Source of the DNA: a virus
IMG/VR virus record: IMGVR_UViG_3300020159_001695
Location: 1 to 54,884 of that record
Strand: one strand, 5' to 3'
Length of the DNA: 54,884 bases
The position numbers and the translations under genes are program-made. Below the pieces are notes generated by a model. It was given only the letters and a program-made list of their open reading frames with translations, ran no database searches and was not told the DNA's origin. Below are positions 21,704-31,505 of the stretch, piece by piece. Positions within the stretch are counted from its first letter, which is position 1, and every line of letters starts with the position of its first letter.

Positions 21704-21730
21704 AAAAAAACCCACTTTTTATTGTGGGTT
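21704..21730 (-). terminator. Intrinsic terminator after sulfotransferase
   Basis: Stem AACCCAC / GTGGGTT with an 8-nt loop, followed on the minus strand by TTTTTTTAT. Located 5 nt after the stop at 21736. Confidence 0.85.
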
Positions 21731-21735
21731 ATTTC

Positions 21736-22554
21736 TTAAATATATTTAAACTCATCGTAAAACCAAGAAAAGTTTTGTCTTATCCAATTGGAAGCATTTA
21801 CACCTAAAACTTCTTTATAATCATTCTTTAATGGCTCTAATTTAGGTTTTATTACATGATCTCCATATATACCATAAACAGCATCATCTTCTTGCGTTAT
21901 TTGTTGAATATTATTAAAATCGTGTTGATAATATGGAACTTCCAAATAATTATATATTCGTTTCATTTCAGCATCAGGTTGTCTGCATAAATCCTCAAAC
22001 TTAACAAACAACATTTTTTTATTTATACCTTCTTTTACAATCTGATATAATCTTTCTACTGCCAAACCTACTGGTTGTCCTTGTGTCCAAATATCAATTC
22101 TTTTTTCAGTTGTTGTTCCTTGCATTTGTGCGTGATCTACAATACCTGAATCTAAATGTTGATTTTTTCTAAAGTTTTTTTCCATTGAAGCATAAATCGA
22201 TCTTAAATCTCTTACCATACAAATAACTTTTGGTTCAGGATAAAATGAGTTTAAGAATCCATAATGAATACCCCAACCTCTAGATTTATCCATTACATAT
22301 TTTTTATCTGTAATTGCATTGAAATAACCCTCAACACCACCCTTACAAAAGGCTGTAAAACCTTCCTTCATTAAATCTGAATCTTGTGCTTTAAACTCAG
22401 GCGATGTACTAAAATTTGCTCTTGAAGCATAAACTAATTCTAATACACCTGATGTTGGTGTAACATAAAAATCGGGATTTTGTCCCATTATATTTTGTAA
22501 TAAAGTTGATCCGCTTCTGGGTAAAGAACTCTGAAAGAATATTTTTTCTACCAT
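21736..22554 (-). CDS. Sulfotransferase (PAPS-dependent)
   Basis: 272 residues. The PAPS 5'-phosphosulfate loop is LPRSGSTLLQ (residues 11-20) after the first strand KIFFQSS; the 3'-phosphate-binding motif is VRDLRSIYAS with Arg115 and Ser123 at the expected spacing of eight. Later family features include LFVKFEDLCRQPDAEMKRIYNYLEVP, matching the conserved YEDLxxxPxxxxxxIxxFLGL helix. It transfers sulfonate from PAPS to a hydroxyl or amine, typically on a sugar. It is coupled (one-base overlap) to a GT9-like glycosyltransferase and lies beside the fibre genes, so a virion or cell-surface glycan is a plausible acceptor. PAPS could come from the APS kinase at 47 kb. Confidence 0.88.
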   Translation of the reverse strand: MVEKIFFQSSLPRSGSTLLQNIMGQNPDFYVTPTSGVLELVYASRANFSTSPEFKAQDSDLMKEGFTAFCKGGVEGYFNAITDKKYVMDKSRGWGIHYGFLNSFYPEPKVICMVRDLRSIYASMEKNFRKNQHLDSGIVDHAQMQGTTTEKRIDIWTQGQPVGLAVERLYQIVKEGINKKMLFVKFEDLCRQPDAEMKRIYNYLEVPYYQHDFNNIQQITQEDDAVYGIYGDHVIKPKLEPLKNDYKEVLGVNASNWIRQNFSWFYDEFKYI

Positions 22555-23438
22555 TATTGTTGATTATTTACTGAATAAATTATTGAGTCCATATCAAAGA
22601 TATTAAAATCCATTAAAGGACATTCGTGGAATAAACCATTAAAACTAAAATCAAATAAATAACTATCAGGTAATTTAATACTTTCATCAATAGTTGCTGT
22701 GAAGTTATCGTGAGCATCATGTCCAAATAATTTTGGTGATGTTCCAATCCATAGAACGGTTGATTTTTTATTTAATGCTGCGGCTGCGTGTTGTAAGCAA
22801 CTATCAATTAAAATTCTTTTTTGGCTTACCAATAACAATGAAAATAATTCCATATTTGACATTGGTTCTGTCACGTGCTCACATCCTGGTATTTTATTAT
22901 CTTCATGCCTACATACTTGAATGATGTGATAATCTTTAGCGTAAAAATTAACCAAAGATTCTGCAACAGGATAAGGAATATCTCTTGTCCAAGAATAAGG
23001 GAAATCTTGCTGTAATGGACCTCCGTTTGTTTGTATAACCATAATAGGTCTAGGTCTTTGCCATTTTTTAAATCCGTGTTGTAATTGTCTTACATTGAAA
23101 ACTAATTCAGGTTGTTCCCCTAAATAATCTAAATTATACAACTTACACCAATTTTCAATAAGAGGTAATTTCTTACCGATATGATCTGTTGTAAAATAAG
23201 GTTCGTGTTTAAATATTAAAGTATCTTGATCTTTAATATAATCTTGATAAAAGTAAGGTGTGTTACCTAATCTAAAAACTTTACTAATAAAGTTTAGATT
23301 TAAGAATACTTCAGGGTATGCACATACAACAAGAAGTTCCCTATCGGGATGATTATTTTTTATACATTTAGCAACTGCGGTGGCGGCAACGTGCTTACCT
23401 AAACCACCTTCTATGTGAAATAAAGCGTATTTTTTCAT
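22554..23438 (-). CDS. Glycosyltransferase, GT9 (heptosyltransferase)-like
   Basis: 294 residues with GT-B features: N-terminal glycine loop FHIEGGLGKHVAATAVAKCI, RELLVVCAYPEVF, and a C-terminal nucleotide-sugar binding part QKRILIDSCLQHAAAALNKKSTVLWIGTSPKLFGH, the position where GT9 enzymes have DSGxxHLAAALGxPxVxLFG. It likely transfers a sugar from an activated donor to a glycan or protein. Gene context (directly after a giant fibre, one-base overlap with the sulfotransferase) suggests the two act on the same product. Donor and acceptor cannot be read from sequence. Confidence 0.8.
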   Translation of the reverse strand: MKKYALFHIEGGLGKHVAATAVAKCIKNNHPDRELLVVCAYPEVFLNLNFISKVFRLGNTPYFYQDYIKDQDTLIFKHEPYFTTDHIGKKLPLIENWCKLYNLDYLGEQPELVFNVRQLQHGFKKWQRPRPIMVIQTNGGPLQQDFPYSWTRDIPYPVAESLVNFYAKDYHIIQVCRHEDNKIPGCEHVTEPMSNMELFSLLLVSQKRILIDSCLQHAAAALNKKSTVLWIGTSPKLFGHDAHDNFTATIDESIKLPDSYLFDFSFNGLFHECPLMDFNIFDMDSIIYSVNNQQ

Positions 23439-23474
23439 ACGAGAAATGTATTAAAAATACGCTTTAAGTAAATA

Positions 23475-26400
23475 TTAGAATGACATCTCAATACCTGATA
23501 TATGGGCCGTCCATTTGGTATTTATACCGAAAGATGGTTGATATGCCGTTAAATATAATTCATTAGATATAGCCGTAAATGTGAATTGTAATCCATGACC
23601 ACTATTAAAATCTTGCCAGTTAGATCCGGTAACAGAACCACCATCCATTATATAACTATTAAATATTAAAGTCCCTCCATTATTAATAATTGTAAATCTA
23701 CGTAATCCAATTTGGTATTTAGTCGATGTACTATCAATACCAATAAAATTAATCACACCTGACACCACTCTATTATTACCGGGTAGTATTGTTTTAGTCA
23801 CGTTAATAGTGTTAGTAGGGTAATCTAAATAAAAATTAGTTGTTTCATTACCTGTATTATATGATCTAGCAATCAAATCAAAATGTTTGGAATCACCAAC
23901 CGTTGAAAAAACACCTGAAGAGTGTGATCTTTCACCGTATCTACTAGCACAAGAACCATAACCTGAAGATATTGAGTAATTGCCTGACGATATATTACAT
24001 CTACCACCACCGATCATTGAATAATAACCTGATGCTGTATTACATCTACCACCACCAATAAATGAACAACCACCCGAAGTTGTATTACTTAAACCACCAC
24101 CAACAAATGAATAAACCGCCACTTCAGTTACGGTATTACAAAAACCACCACCTATAAATCCTCGATCTCCGGTTACGGTATTACAAAAACCACCACCTAT
24201 TGATGAACTATAAGCTGAAGCATTATTATTTCTACCACCACTAACCGTTGAATAATTACATAAAGCAGTATTACCATAACCCCCACTAACCGTTGAATTA
24301 GAACCACAAGCAGTGTTATTAGAACCACCTAATACAGATGAATAACAGCCATCAATTACGTTAGATGAAAATAATCTTACGGTTCCACAAGATGTTGTTC
24401 CACTATATATCGGATCATTCCAATATACCCCATCGCCATTACTTGTTAATAATTGACCACTAACACCAATAGAATTATTATTATCATATACACCACATTT
24501 TATATTTAACCTTTCAACGAATGTAGTATTTGACGTAGTTGCTGTTATATTAGAACCAATAATAAATGTATTACTGATATTTGTATAATTATTTTGTCCC
24601 CCTAAAATACCTGAACAACAACCTGATGCTGTATTACAATCACCACCACCTATAAATGAATTAGTGCCTGTGTTAGTATTATTTAAACCAGCACCCACAA
24701 AAGAATAACAACCACACGATGTATTACAATAACCAGCACCTACAAAAGAACCGGCATTACAAGATACGTTCTTAAATCCACCACCCACAAATGTTTGACC
24801 ACCTGACGCAAAATTACAACATCCACCAACTACAACCGAGTTAGATGATGATGTTGAATTACAATTACCACCACCAATAAATTGATTACATCCAGCACCG
24901 CATAACCTATTATTTTCACCACCTACAATTGATGATAGGGGTACCACAATATTATTATTACAACCACCACCTATAAATGAATTAGTACATGTGATAGTAT
25001 TATTACAACCACCTAAAATCGATGAGCAATCATTTACTACCGAATTTAATACCCCACCACCGATAACTGAACAATGTCCGCATATTAAACCACTAGCACC
25101 ACCAGCAATAACTGAACGTCTAGAGTCTCTTATTGTATTTAATATACCTCCACCAATTACGTTATATGAACAACCTGATGACATTATTGTATTACAACCC
25201 CCACCACCTATTACAGAATGAGTTGTACCTGTTATTCTATTTCTTAATCCACCGGCAATCACAGAATGTGTTGATTTAATAATATCACAACTACCCATTG
25301 TATTATTTTCACCACCACCAATTACCGCACAATCCGCACCAAATATAGTGTTTCTAAGACCACCACCAATAGTTGAAAAATATGATGTTGTTCCACTAAA
25401 TCTATATGGATTATTCCAATCTATACACTCAGACAATAATTTATTTTCACTACCACCATTAATAATAGAACCTACACCACATATTGTATTATTACAACCA
25501 CCATTAATAATATTTACACAACCATAAGTAGTATTAAAATTACCGCCAGCAATATTAGAAAAACAACCATTTAATGTATTCCCACTACCCGCAGCAATTA
25601 CACTAAACCTACCATCAATATTAGGGTTATTACCCATATTATTATTTAATCCGCCAAGGATTGATGAAAAATTACTCGACACTATATTATTACCATTAAC
25701 TCTAACCGATGAATTCACACCCAACCCACAGGTAAATATAGGTGAGGTTGATGATGTATATGTATTAAAATCAGTTATGTTTAATTTAGCGCCGATTAAA
25801 TTATTTGTATTTGACGTGTATGTATAAAAATTAGTTAAACTTAATTTACTTGTTACTGATGTGCTACCTGAAATTAAATTATCTACTGAACTCCATCTAA
25901 CACCTATCCCTGTTGATGATAAAATATTACCTGAATCACCTAACGATGAATTACTATCATATATACCATTTTTTATGTTTAAGTTTTCAACGTAAGTTGT
26001 GTCAGATGTTGATGTTGCTATGTTAGAACCTAAAATAAATGTATTACTAGCTTCTGCATTATTATTTTGACCACCTAAAATACCTGAATAATTACCTGAT
26101 GCTGTATTACGAAATCCACCACCTATAAATGAAAATCTTTCACTATTTGTATTTAAGCATCCACCACCAATAGTTGAACAATTCGCGTTAGTATCATTTG
26201 TATTACTATAACCGCCAGATATTGTTGAATAAGAACCTAAAGATGTGTTAGAACAACCACCTAATACAGATGAACCGGCATTTTGAACTTGATTACTATT
26301 ATTTATCCTTATGGTTGAACCACTACCGCCATCCTCAATAACCTTAGTTGCTAAACCAGACGTTAAAGTACCTAAACAACTATTTGTATTTGATGAGTAA

Positions 26401-27086
26401 CTACTAAAATTTGTTATATTCAGTTTAGTTCCAATTAAAGTGTTAGTATTAGAACTATATGAATTAAAATCAGTTATATTTAATTTATTATTAATAGATG
26501 GTAAATCATATGCCGATAATTTATTACCAATATATTTAGCCGCTTTAATTACAAAATTACTACTACCATCCCAATCAGAAGGGATATTTGCCGTATAAAA
26601 CTTCAATATACCTGATTCGGGATCGAATACTGAATCACCTGAACCGAATGATAAAACAGATCCACTATTATAAGTTATATAATATGAATATGGATTTCCG
26701 TATGTAAATGGGATAATATCCGTGGCACTTGGATTAACAAATGCGAATCCTTGAGAATCTGGTGTGGTTGCGTTTGAACCATTATCTTTAGTTAATGTAT
26801 ATGTTTTAACTTGAACAACCGCATTACTTTGGGTTAAACCTGTTGTTCCATCAGGATAAACATAAGAATCATTTATCAAATTTTGAACTGTTGAACCTGA
26901 TAACGTTCTAAATGTCGGTAAAAATACTGTCGGTATTTTAGACGTATCGGTCCAAATATTATTAGAAAATACTTGAAGTGGTCCGTTATACGCCTCTTCA
27001 TAGAATGCTCTATTAGTAGATGTGTCACCTTTACCTAATAGTTTCTTAAATAATCTTTGTGCTATTTCGTTTGTGCTTATTGCCAT
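23475..27086 (-). CDS. Giant fibre with beta-roll (YadA-like) repeats, fibre A
   Basis: 1203 residues. N-terminal attachment domain (about 1-195), two to three copies of a 20-residue repeat (LNITDFNSYSSNTNTLIGTK type), then long arrays of 13-16-residue units of the form SxIGGGxxNTASG, typical of left-handed beta-rolls in trimeric YadA-like adhesins and phage fibres. Two capping modules (SNTFIIGSNITATTSNTTFVE) close arrays. Near the end ASRYGERSHSSGVFSTVGDS resembles the last roll turn before C-terminal domains of phage fibres; about 130 residues of a beta tip follow. The rolls are rich in Cys (GGGCCN, GGCNN), unusual for fibres. It shares long near-identical DNA with fibre B. Confidence 0.85.
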   Translation of the reverse strand: MAISTNEIAQRLFKKLLGKGDTSTNRAFYEEAYNGPLQVFSNNIWTDTSKIPTVFLPTFRTLSGSTVQNLINDSYVYPDGTTGLTQSNAVVQVKTYTLTKDNGSNATTPDSQGFAFVNPSATDIIPFTYGNPYSYYITYNSGSVLSFGSGDSVFDPESGILKFYTANIPSDWDGSSNFVIKAAKYIGNKLSAYDLPSINNKLNITDFNSYSSNTNTLIGTKLNITNFSSYSSNTNSCLGTLTSGLATKVIEDGGSGSTIRINNSNQVQNAGSSVLGGCSNTSLGSYSTISGGYSNTNDTNANCSTIGGGCLNTNSERFSFIGGGFRNTASGNYSGILGGQNNNAEASNTFILGSNIATSTSDTTYVENLNIKNGIYDSNSSLGDSGNILSSTGIGVRWSSVDNLISGSTSVTSKLSLTNFYTYTSNTNNLIGAKLNITDFNTYTSSTSPIFTCGLGVNSSVRVNGNNIVSSNFSSILGGLNNNMGNNPNIDGRFSVIAAGSGNTLNGCFSNIAGGNFNTTYGCVNIINGGCNNTICGVGSIINGGSENKLLSECIDWNNPYRFSGTTSYFSTIGGGLRNTIFGADCAVIGGGENNTMGSCDIIKSTHSVIAGGLRNRITGTTHSVIGGGGCNTIMSSGCSYNVIGGGILNTIRDSRRSVIAGGASGLICGHCSVIGGGVLNSVVNDCSSILGGCNNTITCTNSFIGGGCNNNIVVPLSSIVGGENNRLCGAGCNQFIGGGNCNSTSSSNSVVVGGCCNFASGGQTFVGGGFKNVSCNAGSFVGAGYCNTSCGCYSFVGAGLNNTNTGTNSFIGGGDCNTASGCCSGILGGQNNYTNISNTFIIGSNITATTSNTTFVERLNIKCGVYDNNNSIGVSGQLLTSNGDGVYWNDPIYSGTTSCGTVRLFSSNVIDGCYSSVLGGSNNTACGSNSTVSGGYGNTALCNYSTVSGGRNNNASAYSSSIGGGFCNTVTGDRGFIGGGFCNTVTEVAVYSFVGGGLSNTTSGGCSFIGGGRCNTASGYYSMIGGGRCNISSGNYSISSGYGSCASRYGERSHSSGVFSTVGDSKHFDLIARSYNTGNETTNFYLDYPTNTINVTKTILPGNNRVVSGVINFIGIDSTSTKYQIGLRRFTIINNGGTLIFNSYIMDGGSVTGSNWQDFNSGHGLQFTFTAISNELYLTAYQPSFGINTKWTAHISGIEMSF
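26181..26384 (-). repeat. 204-bp direct repeat, copy 1 (fibre A)
   Basis: Collinear without gaps with 30259-30462 (offset 4078) and differing at few positions. Encodes the transition from the 20-residue repeats into the beta-roll (STIRINNSNQVQ, VLGGCSNTSLGSYS). Confidence 0.85.
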
Positions 27087-27099
27087 TTTTTATGCTTTT

Positions 27100-30000
27100 T
27101 TATGATATTGTTATTCCTGTAAATTTTTTATCGCTTCCTGTTGGTAATCCTATTCTTACATAAATAGTTCCACTTCTTGCAGTTGAACCGAATGTTATTT
27201 GTTTTGATGTTGCTGTTGATGCAGGTGCCGCCACCATTGCCGGATCACCATTACCTGATGGACTTCCACTACCAGGGTATGCTGCATTACCATCAATCCA
27301 ACCTGTCCCACTAACTCTTACATTTAAAGTTAAACCTGAAGTTACACCGTTAGCCGCCGCACCCCAAGTCGGACTAGTTCCGTTAAATGCTATTGTTACA
27401 CTATTTACTGAACTTATTGGACTTCCTGTTAGTAAGACAAATCTTGTATCAGAACCAGGTGATGAATAATCGTAACCACCATAAGATGTGTAATTTCCCG
27501 ATGGTACTTGATAACTACCATTTAATAATTGTAATTCATAATTATAAGATGTATTACCTACATTACCTACAATTCTTTCTGATGACGTATATGGTGATGT
27601 GTAAGTAACAGGGAAAAGTGTTGGATTTTCACCATCCGCAGCATTTCTTAACCTATTTTCATTTGATACTGTATCAATTCTATAATTACTCAATGTTAAT
27701 GCACTTGACGTACCTGATGCTCCGTTCGCATTATATCCTGTGGCTGTTGTTGTTAGAGTTTCACCATACCTATTATTAGATGTGGTTATTGTTTCGTTAG
27801 TTAAACTAATTGACGCACCCGATAAAGGTGGTATTGAAAAAGTAGAACTAAGATATGGGGATACAGTACCCCAAGTACCATTTGTAACTGTGTTAGGTGT
27901 TAAAGTTGCAAATGTTCCGTTGGTGTAAAACTTACTTATTGCGTTATTAACTGTATAATTTATATTTATAACATTATTTGTTGCTAATGATGGAACTCCG
28001 GATACATATCTTGTCATTGTAAATGAACCACTTTGAACTGGTGTAGTTACAGAAGGTGTTCCTGGGTTATCAATATAGAATGATGTTGGTAAAGTTCCTG
28101 TCTCACTATGAGTAAAACTATATGTATGTGATGTAAATACATTATATGGTAATGAAGTACTTGTTCTACCTGTTGCATTTATTGCTGCCCAGAATCCAGC
28201 CTTACCTGTTTGATTTAAATAGTAATCATTATCTGTTATAGTTAATCCACCATCTGTTCCATTATTAATTGATGCTGTCGATACTGTCCCACCCAATGTT
28301 TTACTACCATCAGCCGTTCCATTTACAGAAAAACTAAGTGTTCCTGATACACCATTCCAAAAACCGGTATTAGTTCCACTTGTTGCACCTGTAACTCTAA
28401 ATAAAGGTCTAGCATTGTTAAATATAACATTACTAATTGTTTGACCTGATATACCTGTCGGCCAATCACGAGACCCTCTTACTAATGAATAACCAGGACT
28501 AATCCAAGAAGATGCATCTAATCTTGGTGGTTTAGCTGGAGCTAATAAAGCCAATATTTCATCAATCTGATCAACAGCATTATTTATTGTTGTTGCTGAA
28601 GTTAATCCCAATAAACCATCACTATAACTATTATCTGATGGCGTACCTAATATTGTATTACCACCAATACCATAAAATGTATTACCTGAAATATTACCAA
28701 CTACATTTACACTACCTGTTATTGTCCCACCTGATTTATCGAATTTGGTATTTATTAAGTCATTTGTGTTTGCTGAATACGAATAAAAATTATTAGTAAA
28801 TGTGTTAAATGTAGAGGTATCTAATTTAGTTCCAATTAAAGTATTTGTATTTGATGTATAACTATATAGATTAGTTAAGAATGAGTTAAAATCACTTACA
28901 TTTAATTTATAGTTTAAATTACCCCACTCAACACCATTAGATTTTGAAAATAATACGTCATCTACCAAACCACTACTATTAGTATAATCATATATGTTAG
29001 TAGTGTATAACTCACCTAAACGTAATTTACCATAATCTTTAAAGTTTATAACACTTGTTATAGTTAAAGCTGTTGTGGTTCCTAATTGAAACTCACCCAC
29101 ATCTTCTTTATATATAAATGCGGTACTACCTGTTGTTGCTCTGTTTATCAATAAACCAGCATTTAATGTTGGTAAAGTACTTCCTGACGCTAAAACTATT
29201 ATTGGGCTTGATACAGTAATACTTTGTTGATTTACGGTGTTAGCTGTTCCTGTAATAAATAAATCACCTTGAATAAAAACACTACCACTAATAATACCAC
29301 CAGCTTTATCATACTTAGTTCCGATTAAAGTATTTGTTGTTGAACTATATATATTAAAATCAGTTGTGTTTAGTTTAGTTCCAATTAAAGTATTTGTATT
29401 TGAACTATAAACACTAAAATCACTTATATTTAATTTAGTTCCAATTAAAGTATTAGTTCCTGATGTATATGTATAAAAATTAGTTAAACTTAATTTACTC
29501 GTTACTGATGTACTACCTGAAATTAAATTATCAGCTGAACGCCATCTAGTACCTGTCCCTGTTGATGATAAAATATTACCAGCACTACCTGAAGATGAGC
29601 CATTATCGTATAATGCCGAATTAATGTTTAAGCTTTCAACGTAAGTTGTGTCAGGTGTTGATGTTGCTATGTTAGAACCTAAAATAAATGTATTACTAGC
29701 ATCCGCTACGTTTCCACTACCACCTAATATATTTGAGTAATTACAATTGGCTTTATTATTACAACCACCAACAATTGTTGAGTATTCACCTGACGCTGTG
29801 TTATTACAACCACCACCAATTACAGTACAATTACCAAGTAAAGTATTATAAGTACCACCACCTATAAAACCTCCTTGACAAGATGCTGTATTTTGAAAAC
29901 CACCACTAACGATAGAAAAATTACCACAAACTTTATTGTATGCTCCACCACCTATTGATGTTAAACATACACCACTACCACCATCTAATATTGTATTACA

Positions 30001-31485
30001 AAAACCACCACCAATTACACTACAATCAGCGTTTGTTCCAACGCAGTTAGAATTACCAGCACCAATAAATGAATAACAACCATTTACTGTATTTAATTCA
30101 CCACCTACAATCGTTGATCTCCCAACATTACCAATCGTATTTTCCCTACCACCAACAATAGTTGAATAACGACCTGATGCTGTATTACATCTACCACCAC
30201 CAATAAAAGAGAATTCTTCATTATTTGTATTCAAAGTTCCGCCAACGATAATTGAACAATTCGCGTTAGTATCATTTGTATTACTATAACCTCCAGATAT
30301 TGTTGAATAAGAACCTAAAGATGCGTTGATACAACCACCTAATACAGAAGAACCGGTATTTTGAACTTGATTATTATTATTTATCCTTATTGTTGAACCA
30401 TTACCGCCATCCTCAATAACCTTAGTTGCTAAACCGGACGTTAAAGTACCTAAACAACTATTAGTATTACTTACAAATGTATTATATGCGGATGTTTCTA
30501 CTTTATTATTTATCCTTGTATTTGTTGTTGCCGTATATGCGGTAAATGTTAAGTAATCTACCTTAGAGTCAATTTGTGTTTTAGTTGTCGCTGTGTATGC
30601 GTAAAAACTTTGGGTAAATGCTGTCCCTAAATTACCTGAACTATTTACTGTTGCTGCGGTATAAGCCCAAAATGTAGTTTTATCTAATTTTTTATTATCT
30701 GTCGCTGCGGTATAACTAAAGAAATTAGTGTTATCAACCTTAGTTCCGATTAAAGTATTTGTATTTGAACTATATGAATTAAAATCACTTGTATTTAATT
30801 TAGTTCCGATTAAAGTATTTGTATTTGATGTATAAACTACAAATGTTTCTACACTTACATTATTACCTGTTATTATTGTATTGATATTTGTCCATTCTAA
30901 ACCATCACTACCTTTAGCTAAAACTTGCCCTGTGGTTCCGCTATTGCTAGTAAAATCTAATATATCGCCTTTAATTGATATATTTTCCACATATAAAGTA
31001 TTTTCAGTTGTTGCGGTTATATTTGAACCAATAATAAATGTATTATCTGCATTTGTATAGTTATTTTGTCCTCCTAAAATAGCTGAATAAGCCCCTTCAG
31101 TTGTGTTATTACAACCACCACCGATTATCGAATAAGCCTCATTTGCTATATTACAAGAACCACCTAAAATACCTGAATACTCCCTTAATGTTGTATTATT
31201 ATCACCACCACCGATTATTGAACAGCTACTTGATGTTTGATTATTCGTACCACCTAAAATACCTGAATTTGATCCGGATGAAATATTGTCTGTTCCACCA
31301 ACAATAGTATCAGCACATACTGTCCCTGTAAATTCACTAGTATTTGGACTAAATGATACTGGCAATGTATTCCCTAAACCATCACTTATTGTATGTGTGG
31401 TTGTTCCGGTGAATGATTCATTATTAAATAATTTTAATAATGAATTAAAGGTTTTATTTATAAAATTGTTATTTAAACTTGACAT
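27100..31485 (-). CDS. Giant fibre with beta-roll (YadA-like) repeats, fibre B
   Basis: 1461 residues, the longest gene here. Short N-terminal part, a first beta-roll array and capping module (NTFIIGSNITATTENTLYVE), six or more 20-residue repeats (LNTSDFNSYSSNTNTLIGTK type), a second, long roll array with its cap (NTFILGSNIATSTPDTTYVE), further 20-residue repeats, a pectin-like beta section (IQGDLFITGTANTVNQQSITVSSPI), and a C-terminal region of about 500 residues beginning NAVDQIDEILALLAPAKPPRL, rich in Ser/Thr/Gly and probably made of beta domains for receptor contact. Gene start is 21 nt after the stop of the structural protein upstream. Fibres A and B share DNA-level repeats. Confidence 0.85.
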   Translation of the reverse strand: MSSLNNNFINKTFNSLLKLFNNESFTGTTTHTISDGLGNTLPVSFSPNTSEFTGTVCADTIVGGTDNISSGSNSGILGGTNNQTSSSCSIIGGGDNNTTLREYSGILGGSCNIANEAYSIIGGGCNNTTEGAYSAILGGQNNYTNADNTFIIGSNITATTENTLYVENISIKGDILDFTSNSGTTGQVLAKGSDGLEWTNINTIITGNNVSVETFVVYTSNTNTLIGTKLNTSDFNSYSSNTNTLIGTKVDNTNFFSYTAATDNKKLDKTTFWAYTAATVNSSGNLGTAFTQSFYAYTATTKTQIDSKVDYLTFTAYTATTNTRINNKVETSAYNTFVSNTNSCLGTLTSGLATKVIEDGGNGSTIRINNNNQVQNTGSSVLGGCINASLGSYSTISGGYSNTNDTNANCSIIVGGTLNTNNEEFSFIGGGRCNTASGRYSTIVGGRENTIGNVGRSTIVGGELNTVNGCYSFIGAGNSNCVGTNADCSVIGGGFCNTILDGGSGVCLTSIGGGAYNKVCGNFSIVSGGFQNTASCQGGFIGGGTYNTLLGNCTVIGGGCNNTASGEYSTIVGGCNNKANCNYSNILGGSGNVADASNTFILGSNIATSTPDTTYVESLNINSALYDNGSSSGSAGNILSSTGTGTRWRSADNLISGSTSVTSKLSLTNFYTYTSGTNTLIGTKLNISDFSVYSSNTNTLIGTKLNTTDFNIYSSTTNTLIGTKYDKAGGIISGSVFIQGDLFITGTANTVNQQSITVSSPIIVLASGSTLPTLNAGLLINRATTGSTAFIYKEDVGEFQLGTTTALTITSVINFKDYGKLRLGELYTTNIYDYTNSSGLVDDVLFSKSNGVEWGNLNYKLNVSDFNSFLTNLYSYTSNTNTLIGTKLDTSTFNTFTNNFYSYSANTNDLINTKFDKSGGTITGSVNVVGNISGNTFYGIGGNTILGTPSDNSYSDGLLGLTSATTINNAVDQIDEILALLAPAKPPRLDASSWISPGYSLVRGSRDWPTGISGQTISNVIFNNARPLFRVTGATSGTNTGFWNGVSGTLSFSVNGTADGSKTLGGTVSTASINNGTDGGLTITDNDYYLNQTGKAGFWAAINATGRTSTSLPYNVFTSHTYSFTHSETGTLPTSFYIDNPGTPSVTTPVQSGSFTMTRYVSGVPSLATNNVININYTVNNAISKFYTNGTFATLTPNTVTNGTWGTVSPYLSSTFSIPPLSGASISLTNETITTSNNRYGETLTTTATGYNANGASGTSSALTLSNYRIDTVSNENRLRNAADGENPTLFPVTYTSPYTSSERIVGNVGNTSYNYELQLLNGSYQVPSGNYTSYGGYDYSSPGSDTRFVLLTGSPISSVNSVTIAFNGTSPTWGAAANGVTSGLTLNVRVSGTGWIDGNAAYPGSGSPSGNGDPAMVAAPASTATSKQITFGSTARSGTIYVRIGLPTGSDKKFTGITIS
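30259..30462 (-). repeat. 204-bp direct repeat, copy 2 (fibre B)
   Basis: Partner of 26181-26384. A further homologous block links about 29480-29706 with about 25830-26060 (cap module and following LSLTNFYTYTS repeat). Confidence 0.85.
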
Positions 31486-31505
31486 TTTCTTTGATTTTTA
31501 TTTAT

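Noticed and set aside
23475-31485. Regularly repeated DNA segments that superficially resemble a CRISPR-like or satellite array
   Set aside because: The repeats are in frame within single long coding sequences, vary in length and sequence, and translate into beta-roll and 20-residue fibre repeats.
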